Assembly (NCBI RefSeq): GCF_023913735.1
Contig: NZ_JAMXBH010000002.1
Location: 62,001 to 126,000 of the forward strand
Direction of reading: 5' to 3'
From: Pseudarthrobacter raffinosi
GTDB taxonomy: Bacteria; Actinomycetota; Actinomycetes; Actinomycetales; Micrococcaceae
DNA length: 64,000 bases
The notes below the pieces were generated by a model, which saw only the letters and a program-made list of their open reading frames with translations, searched no databases and was not told the DNA's origin. Positions 55,805 to 64,000 of this stretch are shown one piece after another. The position numbers and the translations under genes are program-made. Numbering within the stretch: the first letter of the stretch is position 1; every line of letters begins with the position of its first letter.

Positions 55805-56428
55805 TCAGTCTTCCGCGTCGCCCAGCCCGCGGGCAGCCAGCGCTTCGCCGGTCTGGCGGGCGAAGGCCACGGTGGTGATGAAGACAGGCAGCACGAGGGC
55901 ACGCGGGTTGCGCTCAAGCCCGCGGGCCCGGGCGGAATCCCTGACGTCTGCAAAGGCGCCGGCGATATACGGGATGCTGCGGAGCATGATGGCGATGGTC
56001 AGCGCAAAACGTTCAGGGTCCGCGCCGAAGCGGCGGAATGGCGTGGCCAGCGACACCACGCCGTCCAGGATCCGCTGCATGGGCGTGGTGGCCATCAGCA
56101 GGGATGCCGCCACCACGCAGACCAGGATGTTCAGGACAATCCGGGCGGCTGTGGGTCCGCCGAGCTGCCACCACTGGAACAGGCCGATGACCACCAGCAC
56201 CAGCGCAACAGGACGGACAGCACTCACGAGGCGCCGGGCTCCGGCGCCGGTCAGGAGAAAAAGTGCGCCGAGCGCGGCCAGGACCGCGGCGGAGACCAGC
56301 CAGTCGACCACCAGGAAAGACACCAGGCCGCAGCCCACCACCAGCAGGAATTTCAGTGCCAGCGGCGTCCGGTGGATGATCGAATTCCCCGGGACGTAGT
56401 TGGCCAGCAGGAAGCCGTGCCCTCTCAC
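55805..56428 (-). CDS. bioN: Biotin ECF transporter T component BioN
   Basis: Transmembrane T-component of an energy-coupling-factor transporter, 207 residues with about five helices. The first helix follows YVPGNSIIHRTPLALKFLLV. The coupling-helix signatures appear as SARARGLERN (Ala-Arg-Gly) and the terminal ALAARGLGDAED, both needed to contact the ATPase. GTG start overlapping the bioM stop by three bases (GTGA). The small size and bioM-bioY neighbours identify it as BioN rather than a general EcfT. Confidence 0.92.
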   Translation of the reverse strand: MRGHGFLLANYVPGNSIIHRTPLALKFLLVVGCGLVSFLVVDWLVSAAVLAALGALFLLTGAGARRLVSAVRPVALVLVVIGLFQWWQLGGPTAARIVLNILVCVVAASLLMATTPMQRILDGVVSLATPFRRFGADPERFALTIAIMLRSIPYIAGAFADVRDSARARGLERNPRALVLPVFITTVAFARQTGEALAARGLGDAED

Positions 56429-57141
56429 GACGCAGCCACTCCGTTGGTGACCAGCGCCCGGTACGCCTCGACTGCCGCCGCCGCGCCGCCGTCGAACACT
56501 ACGCGCCCTGCCTCCACCACCAGCACGCGGTCCATCTCCAGGGCGAGGTCGAGGTCGTGTGTGGACATCACGATCTGCTGGTCGAGGACGGACAGCGTGC
56601 GGCGCAGGAGTTCTCGGTTCCGGAGGTCCAGGAGGGTGGACGGTTCATCCAGCACCAGGACAGCGGGGTTTACGGCCAGCACAGCGGCGAGGGCCATCAG
56701 CTGGCGTTCGCCGCCGGAGAGTTCGTAGATGCTTTGGTCCGCGAGCGGCAGCAGGCCGAGGCGCTCCAGGGCCGCTTCAGCCAGCTGGCGGCGCTCCGCC
56801 CCGTTGCGGACCGGGCGGCGCAGCGAAAGCTCCACGTCCTCGCGCCCAGTGGGCATCACCAGCTGCGTCAAAGGATCGGTGAAGACGAACCCCACTTGCC
56901 TGCGGACCGCACGCACAGCACGGACGGTGTCGGCGCCGTCCACCGACACTGCGCCGGAACTTGGCTGGACCAGGCCGTTAATCATTCGCAGCAGCGTGGA
57001 CTTACCGGACCCGTTGGCCCCGATCACGCCGATGCGCTGTTCGGTCAGCTCAAGCGTGACGTCCTGGAGCAGGGACTTGGGTTCCGGGCGGTTGTCAACG
57101 GCAACGGCCACGGATACCTGCCGGAATGAAATGGTTGCCAT
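56425..57141 (-). CDS. bioM: Biotin ECF transporter ATPase BioM
   Basis: ABC ATPase of 238 residues that powers BioY-mediated biotin uptake. Walker A is GVIGANGSGKSTLLR near residue 37, signature YELSGGERQLMALA near 140, Walker B AVLVLDEPSTLLDL near 162, and H-loop IVMSTHDLDLALE near 195. The Q-loop stretch VGFVFTDPLTQLVMPT is typical of ECF A-components. The ATG is seven bases after the bioY stop, and the 3' end overlaps bioN. Confidence 0.93.
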   Translation of the reverse strand: MATISFRQVSVAVAVDNRPEPKSLLQDVTLELTEQRIGVIGANGSGKSTLLRMINGLVQPSSGAVSVDGADTVRAVRAVRRQVGFVFTDPLTQLVMPTGREDVELSLRRPVRNGAERRQLAEAALERLGLLPLADQSIYELSGGERQLMALAAVLAVNPAVLVLDEPSTLLDLRNRELLRRTLSVLDQQIVMSTHDLDLALEMDRVLVVEAGRVVFDGGAAAAVEAYRALVTNGVAAS

Positions 57142-57148
57142 GGCGGGA

Positions 57149-57778
57149 CTAGTTGTTAATCCGCTTCACCCGGCGGACCAGGACGTCGGGAAATGCCCGG
57201 TGCAGTGCCACGGCGATCACTGCGGCGAGGATGTTCTTAATCACGTCACCGGGGTAGAAGATCAGGTCTGCGAGGAAGGCTTCACCCAGTGACGCTTTGG
57301 TGTTCAGGGCGATCCCGGCAACTCCGAGCGTGTGCACGACGGCGATGCTGGTGACCATCGCCGACGCGAAGAACCACAGCGCCCGGGCACGTGTTGTCCG
57401 CCGGATCACCACGGTGGCGAACCAGCCTACAACGGCTGCTGCGATGGGGAAAGCAATGATGTAGCCGGCCGACGGCCCGGCCAGGATGCCCAGGCCGCTG
57501 CGGCCCTGGCTGAAGATCGGCAGGCCGGCCAGGCCCAGGAGGGTGTACAGGCCGACGGCGGCGAAACCCCGGCCCGGGCCCAGCATCAGTCCGGTGAGCA
57601 TCACCGCAAGGGTCTGGAAAGTGATGGGGATGCCGAACACGTTCGCCGCGATGCCGGGCACCATGGCGGAGCCGGCAACGAGTGCCGCAAAGACGGCGAT
57701 CAGGCCGAGGTCGGTGGCGTTCCAGCGGTTCCGGAGGCGGGAAGCGGTGCCGTTGACGGCAGTGTCAGTCTGGCTCAT
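57149..57778 (-). CDS. bioY: Biotin ECF transporter S component BioY
   Basis: Substrate-binding membrane protein for biotin, 209 residues with about six helices. Family blocks: GIPITFQTLAVMLTGLMLGPGRG near residue 60 (core PITFQTLAVML), LYTLLGLAGLPIF, and GILAGPSAGYIIAFPIAA near 105. The chosen ATG at 57778 has AGGAA about seven bases upstream. First gene of bioYMN. No clear biotin-repressor (BirA or BioQ) operator could be assigned in the 280-base upstream gap. Confidence 0.95.
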   Translation of the reverse strand: MSQTDTAVNGTASRLRNRWNATDLGLIAVFAALVAGSAMVPGIAANVFGIPITFQTLAVMLTGLMLGPGRGFAAVGLYTLLGLAGLPIFSQGRSGLGILAGPSAGYIIAFPIAAAVVGWFATVVIRRTTRARALWFFASAMVTSIAVVHTLGVAGIALNTKASLGEAFLADLIFYPGDVIKNILAAVIAVALHRAFPDVLVRRVKRINN

Positions 57779-57958
57779 GGGTGTTCCTGTCGTGGTTGTA
57801 CAAGCGAAGCATGGGGGTGATCCTGACGTTACCGGCCGCCGTCGGACGCCATTTTGTAGGGGACCTACTAAGCGGGACGCCCGGGACTGACGGCAGGGCA
57901 CAAACGCTGAGTCAACGCACGACGGCGGTGCAGCGGTTATGGGGTCAAGCTGTGGCCG

Positions 57959-57964
57959 GTAGAC
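57959..57964 (+). promoter_or_regulatory. Candidate -10 of the ABC-F gene
   Basis: TAGACT lies about 95 bases before the GTG of the ABC-F gene, with an in-between leader rich in GGCC inverted pieces (GGCCGTTCTGTCGGCC). Some ABC-F genes are controlled by leader attenuation, so this leader deserves attention; the call is tentative. Confidence 0.3.
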
Positions 57965-58059
57965 TTGGAAAGGCCGTTCTGTCGGCCATTCTGCCGGCTG
58001 CTTCCAGACATCACCCGTTGAGCTGCGGCGTTTCCCTGTTGTGAAAGGCCTTACCTGCT

Positions 58060-59658
58060 GTGATTACTGTCCAGGATCTTGAACTGCGCGCCGGCGCCCG
58101 GCTCCTCATGGACCAGGTGAGCTTCCGCATCGACAAGGGCGACAAGATCGGCCTCGTCGGCCGTAACGGCGCAGGCAAGACTACCCTGACCCGCGTGCTC
58201 GCGGGCGAAGGGCAGCCCGCCGGCGGCAAGGTGACCCGCAGCGGCGAGATCGGCTACCTGCCGCAGGATCCTCGGACCCCGGACATGGAACAGCTGGCCC
58301 GCGACCGCATCCTCTCCGCCCGCGGCCTGGACATCGCCGTCAACAAGCTCAAGCAGACGCATGAGGACATGGCCAGCGAGGACACCGAGATCCAGCGCAA
58401 GGCGATGAACCGCTATGACCGGCTGGAATCCGAGTTCCTGGCCGCCGGCGGATACGCGGCCGAGGCCGAGGCCGCCGCGATCTGCTCCAACCTGGCCCTC
58501 CCGGACCGGTTGCTGAACCAGGCGCTCAAGACCCTGTCCGGCGGCCAGCGCCGTCGTGTGGAACTCGCCAGGATCCTGTATTCGGACGCCGAAACGATGC
58601 TCCTCGATGAGCCCACCAACCACCTCGACGCGGATTCCATCACCTGGCTCCGCGAGTTCCTGAAGAACCACCAGGGCGGCCTGATCGTGATCAGCCACGA
58701 CACCGAGCTGCTCGAAGCCACCGTCAATAAAGTGTTCCTGCTGGATCCCAACCGCGCCAAGGTCGACTTCTACAACATGAACTGGAAGCGCTACCTGCTC
58801 CAGCGCGAAACGGATGAGCGCGCCCGTAAGCGTGAGCGAGCCAACGCCGAAAAGAAGGCCCAGGTCCTCATCGACCAGGCCAACAAAATGCGAGCGAAGG
58901 CCACCAAGGCCGTCGCAGCGCAGAACATGGCCAAGCGTGCCGAACGTCTGCTGGGCGGCCTCGAAGCCGTCCGCGCGACCGACCGCGTGGCAGCCCTGCG
59001 CTTCCCGGATCCGTCACCCTGCGGCAAGACCCCGCTAACCGCGGACGGACTCAGCAAGTCCTACGGTTCACTGGAGATCTTCACCGATGTGGACCTGGCC
59101 ATTGACCGCGGCTCCAAGGTGGTTATCCTGGGCCTCAACGGCGCCGGCAAGACCACGCTCCTGCGGATGCTTGCCGGCGTCGACAAGCCGGACACCGGCG
59201 AGGTCGTGGCGGGCCACGGCCTGAAGGTGGGCTACTACGCCCAGGAGCACGAGACGCTCGACGTGGACCGCACCGTCCTGCAGAACATGCGCTCCTCCGC
59301 CCCGGACATGAACGACGCGGAGGTCCGCAACATCCTGGGCTCGTTCCTGTTCTCCGGAGACGACGTCGACAAGCCCGCCGGTGTGCTCTCCGGCGGCGAG
59401 AAGACCCGGCTGGCCCTGGCCACTATCGTGGCCTCAAGCGCGAACGTGCTGCTCCTCGACGAGCCCACCAACAACCTTGACCCGGCCAGCCGCGCGGAAA
59501 TCCTCGGGGCCCTGAGCAACTACACCGGCGCCGTCGTCCTCGTGAGCCACGATGAAGGTGCCGTCGAAGCGCTGAACCCCGAGCGCGTCGTCCTGCTGCC
59601 CGACGGCATCGAGGACCACTGGAACGAAGACTACCTGGACCTGATTACGCTGGCTTAG
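58060..59658 (+). CDS. ABC-F family ATPase, translation factor type
   Basis: Soluble protein of 532 residues with two ABC cassettes and no membrane domain; family members act on the ribosome (EttA, Uup, YbiT) or protect it from antibiotics. First cassette: Walker A GLVGRNGAGKTTL near residue 35, signature TLSGGQRRRVEL near 158, and LLDEPTNHLDADS. The inter-domain linker (about 245-315) is Lys/Arg-rich and helical (ERARKRERANAEKKAQVL). Second cassette: Walker A GLNGAGKTTLL near 355, LSGGEKTRLALA near 445, and LLDEPTNNLDP. GTG start with GAAAGG upstream. Sub-class is not certain. Confidence 0.94.
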   Translation: MITVQDLELRAGARLLMDQVSFRIDKGDKIGLVGRNGAGKTTLTRVLAGEGQPAGGKVTRSGEIGYLPQDPRTPDMEQLARDRILSARGLDIAVNKLKQTHEDMASEDTEIQRKAMNRYDRLESEFLAAGGYAAEAEAAAICSNLALPDRLLNQALKTLSGGQRRRVELARILYSDAETMLLDEPTNHLDADSITWLREFLKNHQGGLIVISHDTELLEATVNKVFLLDPNRAKVDFYNMNWKRYLLQRETDERARKRERANAEKKAQVLIDQANKMRAKATKAVAAQNMAKRAERLLGGLEAVRATDRVAALRFPDPSPCGKTPLTADGLSKSYGSLEIFTDVDLAIDRGSKVVILGLNGAGKTTLLRMLAGVDKPDTGEVVAGHGLKVGYYAQEHETLDVDRTVLQNMRSSAPDMNDAEVRNILGSFLFSGDDVDKPAGVLSGGEKTRLALATIVASSANVLLLDEPTNNLDPASRAEILGALSNYTGAVVLVSHDEGAVEALNPERVVLLPDGIEDHWNEDYLDLITLA

Positions 59659-59692
59659 CCTTCTCGGCGTCCGGTCGGCTTCCGCTTAGCAC

Positions 59693-59757
59693 CGCGCTGG
59701 ATTTGCCGCGTGCTCGCTCGTTCCTCGCTTAGACGCACGCTACACAAATCCACCGCG
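59693..59757. terminator. Long hairpin after the ABC-F gene
   Basis: Arms 59693-59705 and 59745-59757 match at 12 of 13 positions around GGATTTG/CAAATCC, with an inner GCGTGC/GCACGC stem (59708-59713 with 59735-59740). It can terminate the ABC-F transcript and probably any transcript over the ybaK remnant. Confidence 0.6.
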
Positions 59758-59791
59758 TCGCTGCGCTGACAGTCCACTCACCTTGGCGGAG

Positions 59792-59971
59792 CTAGCGGAC
59801 TGCCATTTCCGTTGCCTCCGTGATCCGCAGCAGGTCTTCGTAGGTGATGCTGAACATTGAGTTGTGGTCTCCTGCTCCCGCCCAGAGGACTTTGTGGGCT
59901 TTGAGGGAGTTGTCCAGGAGTGTCCTGATCTTTTCCGGGTGGCCTACCGGGGCTACTCCGCCTACTTTTGG
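59792..59971 (-). pseudogene. Remnant of a YbaK/EbsC aminoacyl-tRNA deacylase-like gene
   Basis: Only the last 59 codons of a YbaK-type editing protein are recognisable: PKVGGVAPVGHPEKIRTLL, WAGAGDHNSMFSITYEDLLRI and a TAG stop at 59792. The block GGVAPVGHP is the conserved C-terminal part of the family active site. Upstream of 59971 the frame loses similarity, meets a stop near 60017, and runs into small inverted repeats (ACGCGGG/CCCGCGT at about 59998-60017). The N-terminal two thirds are missing, so this is a truncated relic flanked by palindromes. Confidence 0.75.
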
Positions 59972-60071
59972 CTGTTGTTGCAGACGAACGAGCCAGCACG
60001 CGGGAAATCACCCGCGTTGCACAGCGAACGCAACCGACGAGGCGAGCGCAACTGAACGGACAGAACGTGCG

Positions 60072-60965
60072 TCAGTAACCCTGCGCGTCCAGGAGGGCGT
60101 CTTCCTCTTCTTCGGCGGTCGCCTTCTTACGCTTGCGGGCAACAGGCGGACGACGGCGGGCTGCCGCAGCGGCGGAGTGCACCGGGCTGCCTGAATCGCG
60201 CGACCCATCCTCATCCTCAAGCTCGTCCGCGGCGTCAATCGCGGCATTCCTGGCCTGCTGCCGTGCGGCGTACCCAAAGCCCACGAACATCAGCACCCCA
60301 AACGCGAACCACTGCAACGAATAGGACAGGTGCGTGCCTTCTTCGGTGGCCGGCTTCGGGAACGGGAACGGCATGTCAGCGGGGGCGGGAGATTCAGACG
60401 CCAACTGCCCGTAAGCGCCGGTGAGTACGGGATAGCCCAATTGGTCCGAGTAAGTGGGGAGATCGATGGATGCAAGCTGACCGTCGGGGGCGCCGCGGTC
60501 CAACTGCGGCTCGCCGTGCTTGAGGCGGACGACGGCGGTCACGGGTCCGGCGGGAGGCGCCGGGATGGAATCGGGACTGCCCGGGTTCTTGTTGCCGATG
60601 GGCAGCCAGCCGCGGTCGATCACGACGCTTTCACCGGTCTCCAGCTTGAACGGGACAACCACCTCATACCCAGGCTGCCCGTTCAGTGGACGGTTGCGGA
60701 CAATCCGCTGGCCGTCGGGATCATACGTGCCCTGGAGTTCCACCTGGGTCCATTCCTTCGACGGGTCCAAGGCGGAGAACTCGTCCCTCGCCTCGTCGAA
60801 GGAGATGGGTGTGGCGGAATAGTTGGTGACCACGCGGTTGATCTCCGCGAGGGTCTCTGCGCGGCGGTCCATCTGCCAGCGGCCGAGGAAGACGCAGGCA
60901 GCGGCAAAGATGGCGGCAAGCAGGAGGTATCCCAGCCACTTGCTGGAAAAGAGGAAGCGGTACAT
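60072..60965 (-). CDS. SURF1-family cytochrome oxidase assembly protein
   Basis: Membrane protein of 297 residues that helps insert heme A into cytochrome aa3 oxidase. A transmembrane segment lies at about residues 10-28 and is followed by the family motif LGRWQMDRRAE. The external domain has YEVVVPFKLETGESVVIDRGWLP (core VIDRGWLP) and ends before LSYSLQWFAFGVLMFVGF, the second helix with the conserved Tyr-x2-Gln-Trp-Phe. A cytosolic tail of about 60 residues is highly charged (Arg/Lys then Glu/Asp). Its ATG directly follows the stop of the upstream small gene. Confidence 0.94.
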   Translation of the reverse strand: MYRFLFSSKWLGYLLLAAIFAAACVFLGRWQMDRRAETLAEINRVVTNYSATPISFDEARDEFSALDPSKEWTQVELQGTYDPDGQRIVRNRPLNGQPGYEVVVPFKLETGESVVIDRGWLPIGNKNPGSPDSIPAPPAGPVTAVVRLKHGEPQLDRGAPDGQLASIDLPTYSDQLGYPVLTGAYGQLASESPAPADMPFPFPKPATEEGTHLSYSLQWFAFGVLMFVGFGYAARQQARNAAIDAADELEDEDGSRDSGSPVHSAAAAARRRPPVARKRKKATAEEEEDALLDAQGY

Positions 60966-61237
60966 TCAGCCGTCCTGCCCTACCGGCGCCCGGCCTGTGT
61001 CCTGCCCCGAATCCAGGACCAGGGTTTCCTTCCAGAGCCCGCGGGTCTGAAGGTAATCTTCCAGCCAGTCACGGTGGTCATCGCAGGCAAGCCAGGTCTT
61101 GCGGCGTTCCGGCGTATGGATTTTGGGGTTGTTCCAGAGCAATTGCCAGGAAGCTTCCGAGCGGCAGGCCTTGCGGGAGCACATGGCCGCCATGGCCGGC
61201 GGGGGACCAGCGGTCCCTGCAGCCAGGTCAAAAATGT

Positions 61238-61241
<4 letters not shown>
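60966..61241 (-). CDS. Small conserved actinobacterial protein with Cys/His zinc-type motif
   Basis: Protein of 91 residues found next to SURF1 in related actinobacteria; function unknown (sometimes labelled 'acetone carboxylase' in databases without support). It has CSRKAC (C-x4-C) near residue 21 and CDDH (C-x2-H) near 53, suggesting a metal site. The block WNNPKIHTPERRKTWLACDDH separates and includes these (core NPKIHTPERRKTW). No membrane segment. It overlaps the DUF3099 gene by four bases at its start and abuts SURF1 at its end, so the three form one operon. Confidence 0.85.
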
Positions 61242-62542
<1,301 letters not shown>

Positions 62543-62656
62543 AACTAGCGTGACCGGGCTTGTTTGTGGGGGTCATACAAGCGATTGTGGCGCGAGCGCT
62601 GGCATGATGGACTTCAGACCTCAAGCGATTTAGACGCTTCAAACAAAGGAGCCCAT

Positions 62657-63409
62657 ATGGGACTGCTGGACAACAAAACCGCCATTGTGACCGGATCCTC
62701 ACGGGGAATCGGCGCTGAAGTGGCCAAGAACCTCGCTGCCGAGGGCGCCGCCGTCGTAGTTAATTACCGCCAGAAGGCGCCGCGCGCCAACAGGGTGGTC
62801 GCAGGAATTGAAGCTGCCGGCGGCCGCGCCACCGCAGTGGGCGCTGACCTCACCACCCAGGAAGGCGTGCAGGCCCTGGCCAGCGCTGCCATGGAGAACT
62901 TCGGTTCGCTGGACGTCCTGGTGCTCAACGCTTCCGGCGGCATGGAGTCCGGCATGGCAGACGACTACGCCCTGAAGCTGAACCGCGACGCCCAGGTCAA
63001 CATGCTCAACGCCGCCGTGCCCCTGATGAAGGAAGGCTCACGCGTGGTCTTCGTGACCAGCCACCAGGCCCACTTCATCAACTCCGTGCCCACCATGCCC
63101 GAATACGAGCCCGTGGCCCGCAGCAAGCGTGCCGGCGAGGACGCCCTGCGTGAGCTCCTTCCGAGCCTGGCTGAGAAGGGCATCTCGCTGGTGGTGGTGT
63201 CCGGCGACATGATCGAAGGCACCGTCACGGCGACGCTGCTGGACCGCTCGAACCCGGGCGCCATCGAGGCCCGCCGTGCCGAGGCCGGAAAGCTCTATTC
63301 CGTGGAGGAGTTCGCTGAGGTTGTGGCCAGCATGGCGACCGCGGACGTCGAATCCGGCCACACGGAATACGCCGGCGGCTCCGACTACTTCGGCAAGGGC
63401 GCCGAGTAG
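62657..63409 (+). CDS. SDR-family oxidoreductase with displaced catalytic Tyr
   Basis: Short-chain dehydrogenase-like protein of 250 residues. The cofactor motif VTGSSRGIGAEVAKNL and the strand VLVLNASGG (NNAG replaced by NASG) are present, and Ser is kept in FVTSHQAHF. The canonical YxxxK is not: the region reads PEYEPVARSKRAGEDAL, with seven positions from Tyr to Lys and a five-residue longer gap from Ser. Thus the Tyr may be displaced or catalysis altered. Substrate unknown. AAAGGAG lies before ATG 62657. A terminator follows. Confidence 0.88.
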   Translation: MGLLDNKTAIVTGSSRGIGAEVAKNLAAEGAAVVVNYRQKAPRANRVVAGIEAAGGRATAVGADLTTQEGVQALASAAMENFGSLDVLVLNASGGMESGMADDYALKLNRDAQVNMLNAAVPLMKEGSRVVFVTSHQAHFINSVPTMPEYEPVARSKRAGEDALRELLPSLAEKGISLVVVSGDMIEGTVTATLLDRSNPGAIEARRAEAGKLYSVEEFAEVVASMATADVESGHTEYAGGSDYFGKGAE

Positions 63410-63469
63410 CCGTTCCGGGCATCCCGCAAGGGCCGTAGTTGCCCACGCCAAAACCCCATCACCACGACG

Positions 63470-63505
63470 AGCTCCGGGCAGTACTCCTGCCCGGAGCTTT
63501 TGTCT
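63470..63505 (+). terminator. Intrinsic terminator after the SDR gene
   Basis: A 12-bp perfect inverted repeat (63470-63481 with 63487-63498) is followed by TTTGTCTGTC. Confidence 0.85.
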
Positions 63506-63518
63506 GTCGCGAAGCCCA

Positions 63519-63550
<32 letters not shown>

Positions 63551-63591
63551 GGGGCATTGTCGAGGGCGTTGTCTATGAGGGCAACGCCGCC

Positions 63592-63597
63592 TAGGGT
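63592..63597 (+). promoter_or_regulatory. -10 element of the VOC gene (leaderless)
   Basis: TAGGGT ends six bases before the ATG at 63604, without a Shine-Dalgarno sequence. Confidence 0.5.
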
Positions 63598-63603
63598 TTA
63601 TGA

Positions 63604-64000
63604 ATGGCACAGCAACCAGAGGTGACAGGCCGTAGCTATCCGGCAGGTGTTCCGTGCTGGGTGGACACCGAGCAGCCCGACGTGGAGGCCGCCATGCTCT
63701 TCTATGGCGGAATCTTTGGGTGGGAATTCGAGGACACCGCCCCGTCCGGCGGCACCGGCAGGTACGTCATAGCCACCCTTGACGGCCAGGATGCCGGCGC
63801 CATCACGGGCGCCGGAACCGATGCCGCCACGTGGAACACCTACGTCTCCGTCGACGAAGCAGATGCGGCCGCGCGCCACCTGCTCTCCGTCGGCGCAACA
63901 CTGAAATCGGCCCCTGCCGATGCGGGCTCAGGAGGCGTGCAGGCAGTACTGGCAGATCCCGAAGGCGCCGAGCTCCGCATCTGGCAGGCCCGCGAGCGGC
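63604..64000 (+). CDS. VOC (glyoxalase/bleomycin-resistance fold) protein, 3'-truncated by window edge
   Basis: The frame is open from the ATG at 63604 to the end of the window (132 codons). It encodes a vicinal-oxygen-chelate domain: GVPCWVDTEQPDVEAAMLFYGGIFGWEFED at the start (cores PCWVDT and FYGGIFGWEF), TWNTYVSVDEADAAARHLLSVGA in the middle, and AVLADPEGAELRIWQARE at the end of the first domain. This resembles two-domain actinobacterial proteins such as mycobacterial Cfp30B, so a second VOC domain probably follows outside the window. Function and metal use are unknown. Confidence 0.88.
   Translation, partial: MAQQPEVTGRSYPAGVPCWVDTEQPDVEAAMLFYGGIFGWEFEDTAPSGGTGRYVIATLDGQDAGAITGAGTDAATWNTYVSVDEADAAARHLLSVGATLKSAPADAGSGGVQAVLADPEGAELRIWQARER

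Noticed and set aside
57779..58059. BioQ or BirA operator upstream of bioY
   Set aside because: TGATCCTGACGTTAC at about 57820-57834 is suggestive, but its half-site spacing does not match a motif I can state with confidence.

Overview
The window is a gene-dense, high-GC stretch of chromosome from an actinobacterium, most likely Arthrobacter, Pseudarthrobacter or a close Micrococcales relative. The evidence is RbpA, WhiA, OpcA, the CoaE-GrpB fusion, the DUF3516 helicase, frequent GTG starts, and the conserved uvrC-rapZ-yvcK-whiA and gap-pgk-tpiA-secG orders. No phage, transposase, CRISPR array, toxin-antitoxin pair, rRNA or tRNA was seen. This is core genome, so the points of interest are regulatory signals and individual odd proteins rather than a new defence-type system.

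Layout. 1-7.4 kb: the 3' end of rpsA, a GNAT enzyme, a YigZ-family protein, coaE-grpB, uvrB, and a TerC membrane protein behind a yybP-ykoY (manganese) riboswitch. 7.4-15.6 kb: an MFS transporter, an S33 aminopeptidase, a diamine-acetyltransferase-like GNAT protein, a CaiB/BaiF CoA-transferase broken by two compensating indels, a DUF3516 helicase and a trans-aconitate methyltransferase. 15.7-19.7 kb: a heterodimeric ABC exporter with its own GntR regulator. 19.7-29.1 kb: uvrA (LexA-type box), a HAD phosphatase, an acylglycerolphosphate acyltransferase, uvrC, rapZ, yvcK and whiA. 29.2-34.1 kb: superoxide dismutase, gap-pgk-tpiA-secG and rbpA. 34.1-42.3 kb, minus strand: the pentose-phosphate operon tkt-tal-pgi-zwf-opcA-pgl. 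42.8-46.7 kb: heme O synthase, heme A synthase and an ABC-2 exporter. 46.8-52.1 kb: the SUF iron-sulfur operon sufR-sufB-sufD-Rieske-sufC-sufT. 52.2-57.8 kb: a zinc metallopeptidase, an acyl-CoA synthetase with an atypical thiolase, and the biotin ECF transporter bioYMN. 58-64 kb: an ABC-F protein, a ybaK remnant, a SURF1 operon, fabG, an atypical SDR, a GTCT microsatellite and a VOC protein cut by the window edge.

How the genes fit together. Central carbon metabolism (lower glycolysis plus the pentose-phosphate operon) occupies the middle. Cytochrome aa3 biogenesis appears as ctaB, ctaA and SURF1. Iron and sulfur chemistry is represented by SUF, with a DtxR/IdeR-like operator, and oxidative stress by superoxide dismutase. 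All three UvrABC subunits are encoded here. Many transcription units start with a TANNNT hexamer ending six bases before the start codon, which predicts widespread leaderless mRNAs.
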